Source: Thiocapsa roseopersicina (lineage in GTDB: Bacteria > Pseudomonadota > Gammaproteobacteria > Chromatiales > Chromatiaceae). Taken from it: a stretch of 64,000 nucleotides of DNA. Both the position numbers and the translations under genes were made by a program. The number at the start of each line of letters is the position of its first letter. Within the stretch, counting starts at the first letter, position 1. This document shows, piece after piece, positions 8,960 through 19,823 of the stretch. The stretch covers positions 81,052 to 145,051 of the forward strand of contig NZ_FNNZ01000014.1 in NCBI RefSeq assembly GCF_900106925.1, given 5' to 3'. The notes under the pieces are model-generated. The model searched no databases, had not been told where the DNA came from, and saw only the letters and a list, made by a program, of their open reading frames with translations.

Positions 8960-11050
8960 ATGGCGAAGGCGAAGGCGAAGGCGAAATATTCGGTCCAACC
9001 CGGCAACTGGGACAACGCCGGTGCCAGGGCGACGGATGAGGGGGTGAACTTCTGCATCTTCTCGCGCCATGCCGAGCAGATCGAGCTGTTGCTGTTCGAA
9101 ACCGCAGCCAGCCCCGAGCCCTACGAGATCATCACGCTGGATCGCCAGGTCAATCGAACCTTCTTCTTCTGGCACATCTTCGTCGAGGGTTTGGGCGAGG
9201 GAATCTTCTACAACTGGCGCATCCGCGGGACCTGCGACACTCGCGTGATCGGGTGTAGGATCGACGGCGAGAAGGCACTCCTCGACCCCTGGGCAGTCAC
9301 GATCGACGATCGGCTGTGGAATCGCGAGATCGCCGCTCGTCCGGGCGACAACGTCGCCACCGCGATCCGCGCGCAGGTTGTGCGCGACCGCTACGACTGG
9401 GAGGGCGACACGCCCCTGCACATCCCGCTGAACGCCGCGGTCATCTACGAGATGCACGCCGGCGGCTTTACGCGCCATCCCTCGTCCGGGGTCGCACACC
9501 CCGGCACCTTCGGCGCCCTGATCGAAAAGATCCCCTATCTGCAGGATCTGGGTATCACCCATGTCGAGCTGATGCCGATCATGGCCTTCGATCCCCAGGA
9601 CGTCCCGCCGAAGACCGCCGCCATGGGCATGGAGAACTATTGGGGCTACAGCACCCACAGCTTCTTCGCGCCGCATCCCGGCTTCGCGCTCGATCCGGCG
9701 CGCGCCCGCGACGAGTTTCGCGATCTGGTCAAGGCCCTGCACCGCGCCGGCATCGGCGTGATCCTGGATGTCGTCTTCAACCACACGGCCGAGGGCGGCG
9801 CCGACGGACCGACGATCAGTTTCAAAGGCATCGGCAACGAGGTCTTCTATCACCTTGATTTCTTGGATCGGCGCATCTACCGCGACTACACCGGCTGCGG
9901 CAACACGGTGAACTGCAACCACCCGATCGTCACGCGCTTTCTTATCGATGCCCTGCTCTACTGGGTGCGGCAGATGCATGTGGACGGCTTCCGCTTCGAT
10001 CTCGCCAGCGCCTTGGCGCGCGGGGAGGACGGCCATCCCCAATATCACGCGCCGATCCTCTGGGCGACCGAGCTTTCACCGGCGCTCGGTCGTTCACATA
10101 TCATCGCCGAGGCTTGGGACGCGGCCGGGCTCTATCAGGTCGGCGACTTTCCCGGCTTTCGGTGGGCCGAGTGGAACGGACGGTATCGCGATCTGATGCG
10201 CAGCTTCGTCAAAGGCGATTCCGGCTTGGTCGCCGAGGTCGCAACTCGGATGACCGGCTCGAGCGACATGTATCAGAGCCGTGGGCGGCTACCGAGCAAT
10301 TCCGTCAACTTCATCACCTGCCACGACGGCTTCACCCTATGGGACCTGGTGAGCTACAACCTCAAGCACAACGAGGCCAACGGCGAGGACAACCGCGACG
10401 GCCACAACGACAATCTGAGCTGGAACTGCGGTGTCGAAGGCCCGACCGACGATTCGGCGATCCTCGCGTTGCGTCGACGCCAGGCCCGCAACTTCATCGC
10501 CATTTTGATGCTGAGCCAGGGCGTGCCCATGTTGCGGAGCGGCGACGAGGTGCTGCAGAGCAAACAGGGCAACAACAACAGCTATTGCCAGAACAACGCC
10601 ATCTCCTGGTTCGACTGGACCCTGCTCGACGACAACTGCGGTATGCATGACTTCGTCCGGGGTATGATCGCCTTTCGTCAACACCACCCGACGCTGCATC
10701 GCCGCCGCTTCTTGACCGGCGAGCCCGCCAACGGCCAGCCATTGCCGGATATCGCGTGGCACGGGGTCGGACTGAGCTCCCCGGAGTGGGACGACCCGGC
10801 GGCGCAATCCTTGGCCTTCACCCTTGCCGGGGTCACCGCCGAGGAACCGCCACTGCACATCATGCTCAACATGGGCAAGGCTGCGTTGGAGTTCGCGGTT
10901 CCGCAGATCCCGGGATGGTCCTGGTCTGTCGCGATCGACACCGACCGTGAACCTTCGATCATGGAGCATCCCGATCCAAGCCTGTCGCCCGGATCGCGTG
11001 TCCGGGTCGCACAGCGCAGCCTGACGGTGCTCGAAGGGCGCGCCTCTTAA
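8960..11050 (+). CDS. glgX: Glycogen debranching enzyme GlgX
   Basis: GlgX hydrolyses the alpha-1,6 branches of phosphorylase-limited glycogen. The 696-residue protein has an N-terminal CBM48-like domain (GVNFCIFSRHAEQIELLLF) and a GH13 barrel. The conserved regions are visible: DVVFNHTAEG (region I), GFRFDLASALA with the nucleophile Asp (II), IIAEAWD with the acid/base Glu (III) and FITCHDG (IV). AGGAGA sits 9 bases before the ATG. The beginning MAKAKAKAK comes from a short GCGAAG tandem repeat. It is followed by gnd and zwf, so sugar released from glycogen can feed the oxidative pentose-phosphate pathway. Its stop codon lies in a repeat element. Confidence 0.95.
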   Translation: MAKAKAKAKYSVQPGNWDNAGARATDEGVNFCIFSRHAEQIELLLFETAASPEPYEIITLDRQVNRTFFFWHIFVEGLGEGIFYNWRIRGTCDTRVIGCRIDGEKALLDPWAVTIDDRLWNREIAARPGDNVATAIRAQVVRDRYDWEGDTPLHIPLNAAVIYEMHAGGFTRHPSSGVAHPGTFGALIEKIPYLQDLGITHVELMPIMAFDPQDVPPKTAAMGMENYWGYSTHSFFAPHPGFALDPARARDEFRDLVKALHRAGIGVILDVVFNHTAEGGADGPTISFKGIGNEVFYHLDFLDRRIYRDYTGCGNTVNCNHPIVTRFLIDALLYWVRQMHVDGFRFDLASALARGEDGHPQYHAPILWATELSPALGRSHIIAEAWDAAGLYQVGDFPGFRWAEWNGRYRDLMRSFVKGDSGLVAEVATRMTGSSDMYQSRGRLPSNSVNFITCHDGFTLWDLVSYNLKHNEANGEDNRDGHNDNLSWNCGVEGPTDDSAILALRRRQARNFIAILMLSQGVPMLRSGDEVLQSKQGNNNSYCQNNAISWFDWTLLDDNCGMHDFVRGMIAFRQHHPTLHRRRFLTGEPANGQPLPDIAWHGVGLSSPEWDDPAAQSLAFTLAGVTAEEPPLHIMLNMGKAALEFAVPQIPGWSWSVAIDTDREPSIMEHPDPSLSPGSRVRVAQRSLTVLEGRAS

Positions 11051-11133
11051 ACCGCGCCGACTCCAACGGCCGTCAAGTCTGCCGGGCCCGATCCCATCCA
11101 AAAACATCGCATACCGCGCCGAGCGCGGTTTAA
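11047..11133. repeat. ~87-nt inverted-repeat element (copy 5, A-type core)
   Basis: Arms TTAAACCGCGC and GCGCGGTTTAA bound a core with GTCAAGTCTGCCGGG, ATCCCATCCAAAAACATCGC and ATACCGCGCC. The core is nearly the same as at 18386-18474, and is inverted relative to 8708-8795. It starts at the glgX stop codon and ends 37 bases before gnd. Confidence 0.88.
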
Positions 11134-11170
11134 TCTCCGACCCTACAGCCGCCAACAGGGGAATCGCCTC

Positions 11171-12190
11171 ATGCAACTCGCAATGATCGGCCTCGGCCGA
11201 ATGGGCGCCAACATGGTGCTCCGACTCATGCGCGCCGGCCATCGGTGCGTCGTCTATGATCGCGACCCCGCCGCAGTCGCTGCGCTGGTCGCCGAAGGCG
11301 CCGTCGGCGCCCGGGACATGGCCGATCTCTGCGCCAAGCTCGAAGCACCGCGCAACGTCTGGATCATGGTCCCGGCGGCCGTCGTGGACCGCGTCATCGA
11401 CGACTTGAGCCCCCATCTCGCCGCCGGCGACACCATCATCGACGGGGGCAACTCGAACTACCGCGACGACATCGCCCACGCGAAGCGCCTTGCACCGAAG
11501 GGGATCCACTTCGTCGACTGCGGGACCAGCGGAGGCGTCTGGGGTCTGGAGCGGGGCTACTGCCTGATGATCGGCGGGGAGGACGAGGCGGTGGAGCGGC
11601 TCGATCCCGTCTTCGCCGCCCTCTCGCCCGGCCCGGGCGAGATCGAGCGCACGGCCGGTCGGAACGGCGACTTCAGTCGCTCCGAGCAAGGCTATCTGCA
11701 CTGCGGCCCCAACGGTGCGGGCCATTTCGTGAAGATGGTCCACAACGGCATCGAGTATGCGCTGATGGCCGCCTACGCGGAGGGCTTCAACATCCTCAAG
11801 CACGCGGGGGTCGGACTGAATGAGCACGCGGTGGATGCCGAGACCGCTCCGCTGGCCAATCCCGAGCATTATCAGTATCGCATCGACGTCGGCGAGGTCG
11901 CCGAGGTCTGGCGTCGCGGCAGCGTGGTCGCCTCCTGGCTCCTGGATCTGACGGCGACGGCACTGCGCGCGGATCCGCAGCTCGAAGGTTTCGGTGGCCG
12001 GGTCTCGGACTCGGGCGAGGGCCGCTGGACCTGCCTTGCGGCGATCGAGACCGGAACCCCCGCGCCCTTGCTCACCACCGCACTCTTCGAGCGCTTCAGC
12101 TCGCGCGGCGAGGCGGATTTCGCCAACCAGATCCTCTCGGCGATGCGCTACCAGTTCGGCGGTCATCACGAGAAGCCCGAAAAAAGCTAA
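11171..12190 (+). CDS. gnd: 6-phosphogluconate dehydrogenase, decarboxylating (short form)
   Basis: The enzyme oxidises 6-phosphogluconate to ribulose 5-phosphate and CO2. At 339 residues it is the short bacterial form (YqeC/GntZ-like), not the ~470-residue E. coli form; short forms often prefer NAD. The Rossmann motif GLGRMGANM is at residues 7-15. [12 protein letters not shown] and the substrate-binding [20 protein letters not shown] carry the catalytic Lys and His/Asn. It starts with ATG and ends 109 bases before zwf, in an operon-like arrangement interrupted by a repeat element. Confidence 0.94.
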   Translation: MQLAMIGLGRMGANMVLRLMRAGHRCVVYDRDPAAVAALVAEGAVGARDMADLCAKLEAPRNVWIMVPAAVVDRVIDDLSPHLAAGDTIIDGGNSNYRDDIAHAKRLAPKGIHFVDCGTSGGVWGLERGYCLMIGGEDEAVERLDPVFAALSPGPGEIERTAGRNGDFSRSEQGYLHCGPNGAGHFVKMVHNGIEYALMAAYAEGFNILKHAGVGLNEHAVDAETAPLANPEHYQYRIDVGEVAEVWRRGSVVASWLLDLTATALRADPQLEGFGGRVSDSGEGRWTCLAAIETGTPAPLLTTALFERFSSRGEADFANQILSAMRYQFGGHHEKPEKS

Positions 12191-12274
12191 ACCGCATTCG
12201 GTGCTGCACGCCTTGTCCGCGCCCGGGCGCGGCATCGCATCGGTCAACAACCGTCGCCGTCGATGCGGTTTAGC
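12186..12274. repeat. ~88-nt inverted-repeat element (copy 6, variant arms)
   Basis: Arms GCTAAACCGCAT and ATGCGGTTTAGC pair perfectly, but they differ from the usual CCGCG/CGCGG at the inner positions, with complementary changes on both sides. The core is unlike the A and B cores. It contains the gnd stop codon and ends just before the zwf ribosome binding site. Confidence 0.82.
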
Positions 12275-12299
12275 TTGACGAATATCCAGGAGAAATAGC

Positions 12300-13830
<1,531 letters not shown>

Positions 13831-13844
<14 letters not shown>

Positions 13845-14028
13845 GACCCGCGATGCGCGTTGTCCCTGGTGCGACGCTCCGATCGAGCTGACGATCGACG
13901 TCAGCGCCGTTCCCCAGACCTATATCGAAGACTGCCAGGTCTGCTGCGCACCGATCGTCGTCCAAGTCGCCATGGATCCGGACCTGGAAGACGACCTGGT
14001 CATCACCCTGGAGCGTGACGGCGATTGA
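13831..14028 (+). CDS. CPXCG motif-containing cysteine-rich small protein
   Basis: The 65-residue protein has two Cys pairs: CPWC at residues 11-14, followed by CQVCC about 28 residues later. This matches the Cys-rich CPXCG family (a probable small zinc ribbon). The ATG at 13831 lies inside the last codons of zwf (14-bp overlap), so translation is probably coupled. The acidic C-terminus (DPDLEDDLVITLERDGD) fits known members. The molecular role is unknown. Confidence 0.85.
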
Positions 14029-14072
14029 CGCCTTGCTCACACAGGACAGGAACTGTATCGAGACCCTTCGAG

Positions 14073-14120
14073 TTCGTTGTCGTTGTCGTAATCGACGATC
14101 GATCCGACAACGACAACGAA
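14073..14120. repeat. GTTGTC-type intergenic hairpin, copy 3
   Basis: TTCGTTGTCGTTGTCG pairs with CGACAACGACAACGAA around GTAATCGACGATCGATCC, which is the inverted core of copy 1 with one difference. Outer words TCGAGACC and GGTCTCGA prolong the pairing. It lies in the gap before the Gld-like ABC operon. Confidence 0.88.
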
Positions 14121-14198
14121 CGGTCTCGACAGGTCTTGCATCCCGCGCCCGCCTCGGGTGAAATTCGCGCCCGAGCAGCGTCCGAGACCCGACAGACG

Positions 14199-14392
14199 CT
14201 CAACCGCGCCAAGATCCGATAAGCCGAGGTTTTCCCCTCACGGGACCGGCGGTCCAGAATCGCTCGATCCTCGACGCGGTTTACATTCTCAACCATTCAA
14301 AGTCCTGAACCGCGTCTGCTCCGACGCGCCCGGAATCGCCGAGCGCCGAACCCGGGTATCGCCGGCGAAAAGCGGCACCGGACACGGTTCAG
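14199..14392. repeat. Dimer of ~87-nt inverted-repeat elements (copies 7 and 8, diverged)
   Basis: Unit 7 (14199-14284) runs from CTCAACCGCGCC to GACGCGGTTTA and pairs imperfectly. Unit 8 (14306-14392) runs from CTGAACCGCGTC to GACACGGTTCAG. In unit 8 the third base of the usual TTAAACC arm is G on the left and C on the right, so pairing is kept. The linker is ~21 nt. The dimer ends 12 bases before the ABC ATPase start. Confidence 0.72.
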
Positions 14393-14404
14393 CAGGGAGA
14401 CAGC

Positions 14405-15343
14405 ATGATCGAGGTTCGCGAGCTGAGTCGCAGCTACGGCGAGCTCAAAGCGGTGCAAGCGGTGTCGTTCGACATCGGCCGCGGCGAGATCGTCGGGCTG
14501 CTCGGCCACAACGGGGCCGGCAAGACCACCATCATGAAGATGATGACCGGTTATCTGGAGCCGAGCAGCGGCTCGATCCGGATCGACGGACTGGACATCG
14601 CCGAGCAGCGGCGCGAGGCGCAGCGGCGCATCGGCTATCTGCCCGAGAACTGCCCGCTCTATCCCGAGATGCGTGTGATCGACTACCTGGACTATCAGGC
14701 GGCATTGCACGGGATGGCCGGCAACCGCCGTCCCGCGGCCATCCGGCGGGCGATCGAGCGCACGGATCTCGGTCCCAAGGCGACCGCGATCATAGGCACC
14801 CTCTCGCGCGGCTATCGCCAACGCGTGGGCGTGGCCCAGGCGATCCTGCACGAGCCCGCCATCCTCATCCTGGACGAGCCGACCAACGGCCTGGACCCGT
14901 CGCAGATCCAGCACATGCGCAGCCTGGTCCGCGAGCTGGCGAAGGACGCGACCCTGATCATCTCCACCCATGTCCTCCAAGAGGTCGAGGCGGTGTGCAG
15001 CCGGGTGCTCATCATGCGGGGCGGCCAATTGGCTTTGGACAGTGCACTGGACGCCATCGGACGTCCCAAACGCCTGCTCGTCACGCTCGACTGCGCGCCC
15101 GATGAGGCGCAGCCGGTGCTCGCCCGGATCGAGGGGGTCACCGACATCGAGGCGTGGGACGGCGATGCGGGGCTGCGGCACTACGCCCTGAGCGCGGCGG
15201 ATCCGCAGGCGCTCGCACCGCTGGTCGCCAAGGCGCTCGGCGGACAACCCTGGAACCTCTACGGACTCGCGCCCGAGCGGCGCGACCTCGAAGACCTCTT
15301 CGGAGCCGTGACCCTGGAGCAGATGGAGGTGGCTCATGTCTGA
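14405..15343 (+). CDS. ABC transporter ATP-binding protein (GldA/NosF-like)
   Basis: The 312-residue ATPase has Walker A GHNGAGKTT near residue 35, a signature loop LSRGYRQRV (variant of LSGGQ) and Walker B LILDEPTNGLDP. It energises the membrane protein encoded next, with which it overlaps by 8 bases. A GGGAGA site precedes the ATG. The trio ATPase, permease/auxiliary fusion and DUF4340 protein resembles Bacteroidetes GldA-GldF-GldG and related proteobacterial ABC-2 systems. The substrate is unknown, and gliding motility should not be inferred from the name. Confidence 0.9.
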   Translation: MIEVRELSRSYGELKAVQAVSFDIGRGEIVGLLGHNGAGKTTIMKMMTGYLEPSSGSIRIDGLDIAEQRREAQRRIGYLPENCPLYPEMRVIDYLDYQAALHGMAGNRRPAAIRRAIERTDLGPKATAIIGTLSRGYRQRVGVAQAILHEPAILILDEPTNGLDPSQIQHMRSLVRELAKDATLIISTHVLQEVEAVCSRVLIMRGGQLALDSALDAIGRPKRLLVTLDCAPDEAQPVLARIEGVTDIEAWDGDAGLRHYALSAADPQALAPLVAKALGGQPWNLYGLAPERRDLEDLFGAVTLEQMEVAHV

Positions 15344-18272
15344 CATCCTGCGCGTCGCACGCCGCGAGCTCGGCGCCTTCTTCGGCTCGCCTGTCGCCTA
15401 TCTCTTCATCGGCGCCTTCCTGGCGGTCTCGCTCTTCGTCTTCTTCTGGGTCGACGCCTTCTTCGCGCGCAATATCGCCGATGCCCGTCCCCTGTTCGAC
15501 TGGATGCCCGTGCTGCTGATCTTTCTCTGCGCCGCCTTGACCATGCGGCTCTGGAGCGAAGAGCGACGCGCCGGGACGCTCGAAACACTCATGACCCTGC
15601 CGGTGCCGACACTGAATCTGGTCCTCGGCAAGTTTCTCGCGGGTCTCGCCCTGGTCGCGATCGCCTTGGCCCTGACGCTGCCGATCCCAATCACCGTATC
15701 GCTCCTGGGTCCGATGGACTGGGGTCCGGTGATCGGTGCCTATCTGGCCACCCTGCTGCTGGCCTCGGCCTACCTGGCGATCGGACTCTTCGTCTCGTCG
15801 CGCACCGACAACCCCATCGTCGCCCTGATCGGGACCACCCTGGTCGGCGCGCTCCTCTACCTGATCGGCACCCCGGCGCTGACCAATCTGGTCGGGCACG
15901 ACGGCGGCGAGCTGCTCCGACTCATCGGCAGCGGCTCGCGCTTCGAGTCCATTACGCGCGGCGTGATCGATCTGCGCGATCTCGTCTACTACCTGAGCAT
16001 CGTCGGCGCCTTCCTCGCCCTCACCCTCTACAGCCTGGAGCGCTTGCGCTGGGCCGAATCGGACGCCAACCGGCGGCATCATCGACGCTGGACCCTGGTG
16101 ACCGGACTTGCGGTCGCGAACCTGCTGGCCGCGAACCTCTGGCTCGGCGCGATCGGCAACGCCCGCGTGGATCTCACCGAGGGTCGGGTCTACTCGATCT
16201 CGGAGGCCACGCGGACCTATCTCGGCCAGCTACAGGAGCCGCTCCTGATCCGCGGCTATTTCAGCGCGGACACACACCCCTTGTTGGCCCCTTTGGTCCC
16301 CCAGATCCGCGATCTGCTGCGCGAATATCAGATCGCCGGCGGCGGCCGGGTCCAGGTCGAGTTCGTCGACCCCGAGCGCTCGCCCGAGCTCGAGCGCGAG
16401 GCCGGAGAGCAATACGGGATCCGTCCCGTCGCCTTCCAGACCGCGACCAAGTATCAGGCCTCCGTGGTCAATTCCTATTTCGACATCCTGATCAAGTACG
16501 GCGATCAGTTCGAGACGCTCGGCTTTCAGGATCTGATCGACGTGAAGGTCCAGGGCGAGACCGATCTGGACGTGCGCCTGCGCAACCCGGAGTACGACCT
16601 CACCCGCGTGATCCGCAAGGCCCTCTACGGTTATCAAGGCGCCGGTGATCTCTTCGCCAATCTGACCGAACCGGTGCGGTTCCGCGGCTTCATCTCGCCG
16701 GCCGATCGGCTGCCCGAGCCCTTGCCTGCGCTGCGGGCCGACCTGGAGTCGGTCTTGTCGGAGCTTGCCGCAAAAGGCGGCGAACGTTTCAGCGTCGAGA
16801 TCCAAGATCCCGCGGCCGGCGACGGCGCACTGGCCAAAACCATTGCCGAGCAGTTCGGCTTCGAGCCGCTGGTGGTCAGTCTGCTCGATCCCACGCCCTT
16901 CTATTTCTACATGGTGCTCGAATCCGGCGATCAGGCCGTTCCGGTTCCGCTCCCCGAGTCGCTCGATCGGGCGGGTCTGACACGCGCCATCGAGGCCGGC
17001 ATCAAGCGGTTCGCGCCGGGCGTCTTGCGGACCATCGCGCTCTACACGCCGCCGTCGACGCCCGGGATGTTCGGCGAGCCGGCCGCTGGACCCGGCTACG
17101 GCCTCTTGCAGGAAACCCTGCGCACCGGATTCAATCTGCGTGAGACCGATCTCACATCCGGTCAGGTCGGCGAGGATGCCGATCTGCTCCTGGTGGTCGG
17201 ACCCGCGGCCCTGGACGAGCGCCAGCAGTTCGCCATAGACCAGTTCCTGATGCAAGGCGGGACCGCCATCCTGGCCGCATCCAGCTTCGATCTGGATCTG
17301 GCCGGGGGCTCCATCGCGGCGCGGGCCGCCCCGACCGGGCTGGAAGACTGGCTCGCCCATCAGGGGCTGACACTTGAGCCCAGCCTGGTGCTCGACCCCA
17401 AGAACACGCCCTTCCCGATCCCGGTGCAGCGTGATCTGGGTGGCTTTATGGTCGAGGAGATCCAGACGCTCGACTATCCCTATTTCCCGGATGTCCGCAG
17501 CGACGGACTCGCGCAGGACTCCGGAATCACCTCGGCCCTCGGCCAGATCACGATGAACTGGTCCTCGCCGATTCAGATCGATGCCGAAAAGAACGCCGAT
17601 CGGCGTGTGATCGAGCTGATCCGCAGCTCCTCCGGATCCTGGACCAGCGACTCGGAGAACATGCAGCCCGATTTCGAGGCGTACGGCAGCCTCGGTTTCC
17701 CGCGCGGCGAGGATCGCGGCAGCCGTGCCCTGGCCGTCGCGGTCGAGGGGCGCTTCGACTCGGCCTTCGCGGGGCGTCCCTCGCCGCTCCTGGACGATGC
17801 GTCCGAAGACGACGCATCCGAGGACGGCGGGCCCGACGACACCGACCCGCAGGCGATCGACCCGGAGACGGGCGAACCCGTCGAGGACAAGGCCCCGGTC
17901 ATCTCGGGCGTCGTGGAGACCTCGCCCGCTTCGGCTCGACTGATCCTGATCGGCTCGTCGACCTTCCTTTCCGACACCGCGATCAGTTTGGCGACCGAAG
18001 CGACCCAGAGCCGCTATCTCAAACCGCTGGAGCTGATCCAGAACGCCGTCGACTGGTCGCTGGAGGATCGGGGTCTGCTCACCCTGCGCGGACGCGGTCA
18101 GTTCAACCGACTGCTCGAGCCGGTGGGCCGCGAGGGACGCATCTTCTGGGAGACCCTGAACTATGTCCTGGCGCTTGCCGGTCTGGCTTTGGTGTATTGG
18201 CTGTACCGACGCGCGAGGGCGCGGCGCGAGCGGGCCGACGAGGCGATTCTGGGCGATCTTCCGCGTGCTTGA
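15336..18272 (+). CDS. Fused ABC-2 permease and GldG-like auxiliary protein
   Basis: The 978-residue protein joins two units that are often separate. Residues ~1-245 are an ABC-2 permease (start MSDILRVARRELGAFFGS; hydrophobic spans such as LLIFLCAALTM, LVAIALALTLPIPITVSLL, LIGTTLVGALLYLIG). A further membrane span near residue 255 (LVTGLAVANLLAANLWLGA) opens a long extracytoplasmic GldG/ABC_transp_aux region. This ends with a C-terminal span near 940 (YVLALAGLALVYWLYRRA). An acidic low-complexity stretch (DDASEDDASEDGGPDD) lies near residue 825. It works with the upstream ATPase. Confidence 0.88.
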   Translation: MSDILRVARRELGAFFGSPVAYLFIGAFLAVSLFVFFWVDAFFARNIADARPLFDWMPVLLIFLCAALTMRLWSEERRAGTLETLMTLPVPTLNLVLGKFLAGLALVAIALALTLPIPITVSLLGPMDWGPVIGAYLATLLLASAYLAIGLFVSSRTDNPIVALIGTTLVGALLYLIGTPALTNLVGHDGGELLRLIGSGSRFESITRGVIDLRDLVYYLSIVGAFLALTLYSLERLRWAESDANRRHHRRWTLVTGLAVANLLAANLWLGAIGNARVDLTEGRVYSISEATRTYLGQLQEPLLIRGYFSADTHPLLAPLVPQIRDLLREYQIAGGGRVQVEFVDPERSPELEREAGEQYGIRPVAFQTATKYQASVVNSYFDILIKYGDQFETLGFQDLIDVKVQGETDLDVRLRNPEYDLTRVIRKALYGYQGAGDLFANLTEPVRFRGFISPADRLPEPLPALRADLESVLSELAAKGGERFSVEIQDPAAGDGALAKTIAEQFGFEPLVVSLLDPTPFYFYMVLESGDQAVPVPLPESLDRAGLTRAIEAGIKRFAPGVLRTIALYTPPSTPGMFGEPAAGPGYGLLQETLRTGFNLRETDLTSGQVGEDADLLLVVGPAALDERQQFAIDQFLMQGGTAILAASSFDLDLAGGSIAARAAPTGLEDWLAHQGLTLEPSLVLDPKNTPFPIPVQRDLGGFMVEEIQTLDYPYFPDVRSDGLAQDSGITSALGQITMNWSSPIQIDAEKNADRRVIELIRSSSGSWTSDSENMQPDFEAYGSLGFPRGEDRGSRALAVAVEGRFDSAFAGRPSPLLDDASEDDASEDGGPDDTDPQAIDPETGEPVEDKAPVISGVVETSPASARLILIGSSTFLSDTAISLATEATQSRYLKPLELIQNAVDWSLEDRGLLTLRGRGQFNRLLEPVGREGRIFWETLNYVLALAGLALVYWLYRRARARRERADEAILGDLPRA

Positions 18273-18279
18273 TCCAAGG

Positions 18280-18474
18280 TTAAACCGCGTCCAGAGCGAA
18301 ATGCTGACTTTCGAGTCAATTCGACGTTTGGTGCATCGACAGCCCTTAGCAGGGACGCGGTTTAAAATAGTAAAATTTTTAATATCTTAAACCGCGCCAA
18401 CTCCGGCGGTCGTCAAGTCTGCCGGGGCCGTTCCCATCCAAAAACATCGCATACCGCGCCGGGCGCGGTTTAAG
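18280..18474. repeat. Dimer of ~87-nt inverted-repeat elements (copies 9 and 10)
   Basis: Unit 9 (18280-18365, B core) has arms TTAAACCGCGTCC and GGACGCGGTTTAA. Unit 10 (18386-18474, A core) has arms CTTAAACCGCGCC and GGCGCGGTTTAAG. The order B-linker-A is the exact inverse of the dimer at 8708-8902, so the whole dimer has been copied or moved as one unit. It lies between two genes of the same ABC operon. Confidence 0.9.
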
Positions 18475-18495
18475 TTTAAGACGAGAATAACCGAC

Positions 18496-19551
18496 ATGAC
18501 TGTTCAATCCGACACCGGCTGGCGCCCGGACCTGCGCGCACCGATCGTAATGGGGCTGGCCGGGTTGCTGGTCCTGCAGATCCTGCTCGCTCTTGGCCTG
18601 AATCTCGGCGGCGGTCGCACACTCGTACCAAGCGGCGCCGATACGCCTCTGCTCGGTATCGCGCCCGATCAGGTCCAGGGCCTTCGCATCGATAGCGGAG
18701 ACGGGACCGAGTCCGTGACCCTCGCGCGCCGCGGGGACACCTGGATTGTGGCGGACCTGGCCGACCTGCCGGTTCAGGGCTCCAAGGTCGAGCAGTTCCT
18801 CGGCGAGCTCGCCGCGCTGAAGCGCCCCCTACCGATCGCCACCAGCGAAGAGGCCCAGGAGCGCTTCAAGGTCGCCGACGACACCTTCGAGCGGCGCCTG
18901 ACGCTCGAAGGAGAAACGGGACCGATCGCCGGGCTTCTGATCGGCGACTCTCCCGGCTTCAAGCGTGTCTTCGCGGGTATTCCGGGGGAGCCGGGCGTCT
19001 ACGAGCTGAGGCTGGCCTTGTCCGATGTCTCCGCACGACGGGACGACTGGATCGACGTGGGACTCCTGCGCTTGGAGGGCGAGCAGATCAACCGCATCGC
19101 CACGAGCGATTGGATCCTGAACAAGGACCAGACGGGTGTCTGGACGCTCGCCGACAGCGATCGGCCCGTCGACGAAGAGACGGTCTCGGCCCTGATGCTG
19201 CGTATCGCCAATCTGGGTTACCGCGGCGTACTCGGTATCGCGGATGACCCGGCCTACAATCAGCAGGATCCGCTGATCGAGCTCCAGATCGGACTGACCG
19301 ACGGCTCGAAGCGGCGCTATCGGATCTCACGAGCCAAGGACAGCGAGGACTATGTCCTCAAAGACCCCGAACGGCCCTGGTATTTCAAGCTCTCCGAATT
19401 CGACCTGGGAGAGCTGCTCGATATCGAGAGCGCGGATCTTCTTGCGGCCAACGACGCGGCCGATCCATCCGCGGGCGTCGAGCCCTCGAGCCCGTCGGAG
19501 ATACTGCCGATGCCGGAGGAAATCAGCGAGGAGCCGCCAGCCGTGGAATGA
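18496..19551 (+). CDS. DUF4340 domain-containing protein
   Basis: The 351-residue protein has one N-terminal membrane span (APIVMGLAGLLVLQILLALGL) followed by an extracytoplasmic region typical of DUF4340: repeated beta-strand units with TWIVADLADLPVQGSKV, FERRLTLEGETG and GVWTLADSDRPVDEETV. DUF4340 proteins are encoded regularly after GldG-type ABC genes and are thought to be extracytoplasmic partners. The last 40 residues are acidic and proline-rich. The ribosome binding site is weak, and a repeat dimer separates it from the permease gene, so its expression may differ from that of the upstream pair. Confidence 0.88.
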   Translation: MTVQSDTGWRPDLRAPIVMGLAGLLVLQILLALGLNLGGGRTLVPSGADTPLLGIAPDQVQGLRIDSGDGTESVTLARRGDTWIVADLADLPVQGSKVEQFLGELAALKRPLPIATSEEAQERFKVADDTFERRLTLEGETGPIAGLLIGDSPGFKRVFAGIPGEPGVYELRLALSDVSARRDDWIDVGLLRLEGEQINRIATSDWILNKDQTGVWTLADSDRPVDEETVSALMLRIANLGYRGVLGIADDPAYNQQDPLIELQIGLTDGSKRRYRISRAKDSEDYVLKDPERPWYFKLSEFDLGELLDIESADLLAANDAADPSAGVEPSSPSEILPMPEEISEEPPAVE

Positions 19552-19648
19552 GATATGGCGAACTCGCGTCCGACTGTCTCGACAGCACCGTTAGGAGCGG
19601 TCCAAAAGCAAGTAAAACAACTCGACGAGAGAATACCTTTGCCACGGT

Positions 19649-19691
19649 CGTCGTTGTCGTTGTCGTAATCGACAACGACAACGACAACGAT
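19649..19691. repeat. GTTGTC-type intergenic hairpin, copy 4
   Basis: CGTCGTTGTCGTTGTCG pairs with CGACAACGACAACGACAACG around a short TAAT loop. It is followed by GATTAGATTCGGTGCT, matching the flank of copy 2. It lies downstream of the DUF4340 gene. Confidence 0.9.
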
Positions 19692-19823
19692 TAGATTCGG
19701 TGCTCAGCTTATTTCTGAAACGTCACCTGAGATCCGACAGGCCAATACCGCGGGCGGTCCTCTGGTCGGCGCTCCGGCCCTTCGTTATCCTTGCGGACCG
19801 ATCGTCCACTCCCGGAGTCCATC

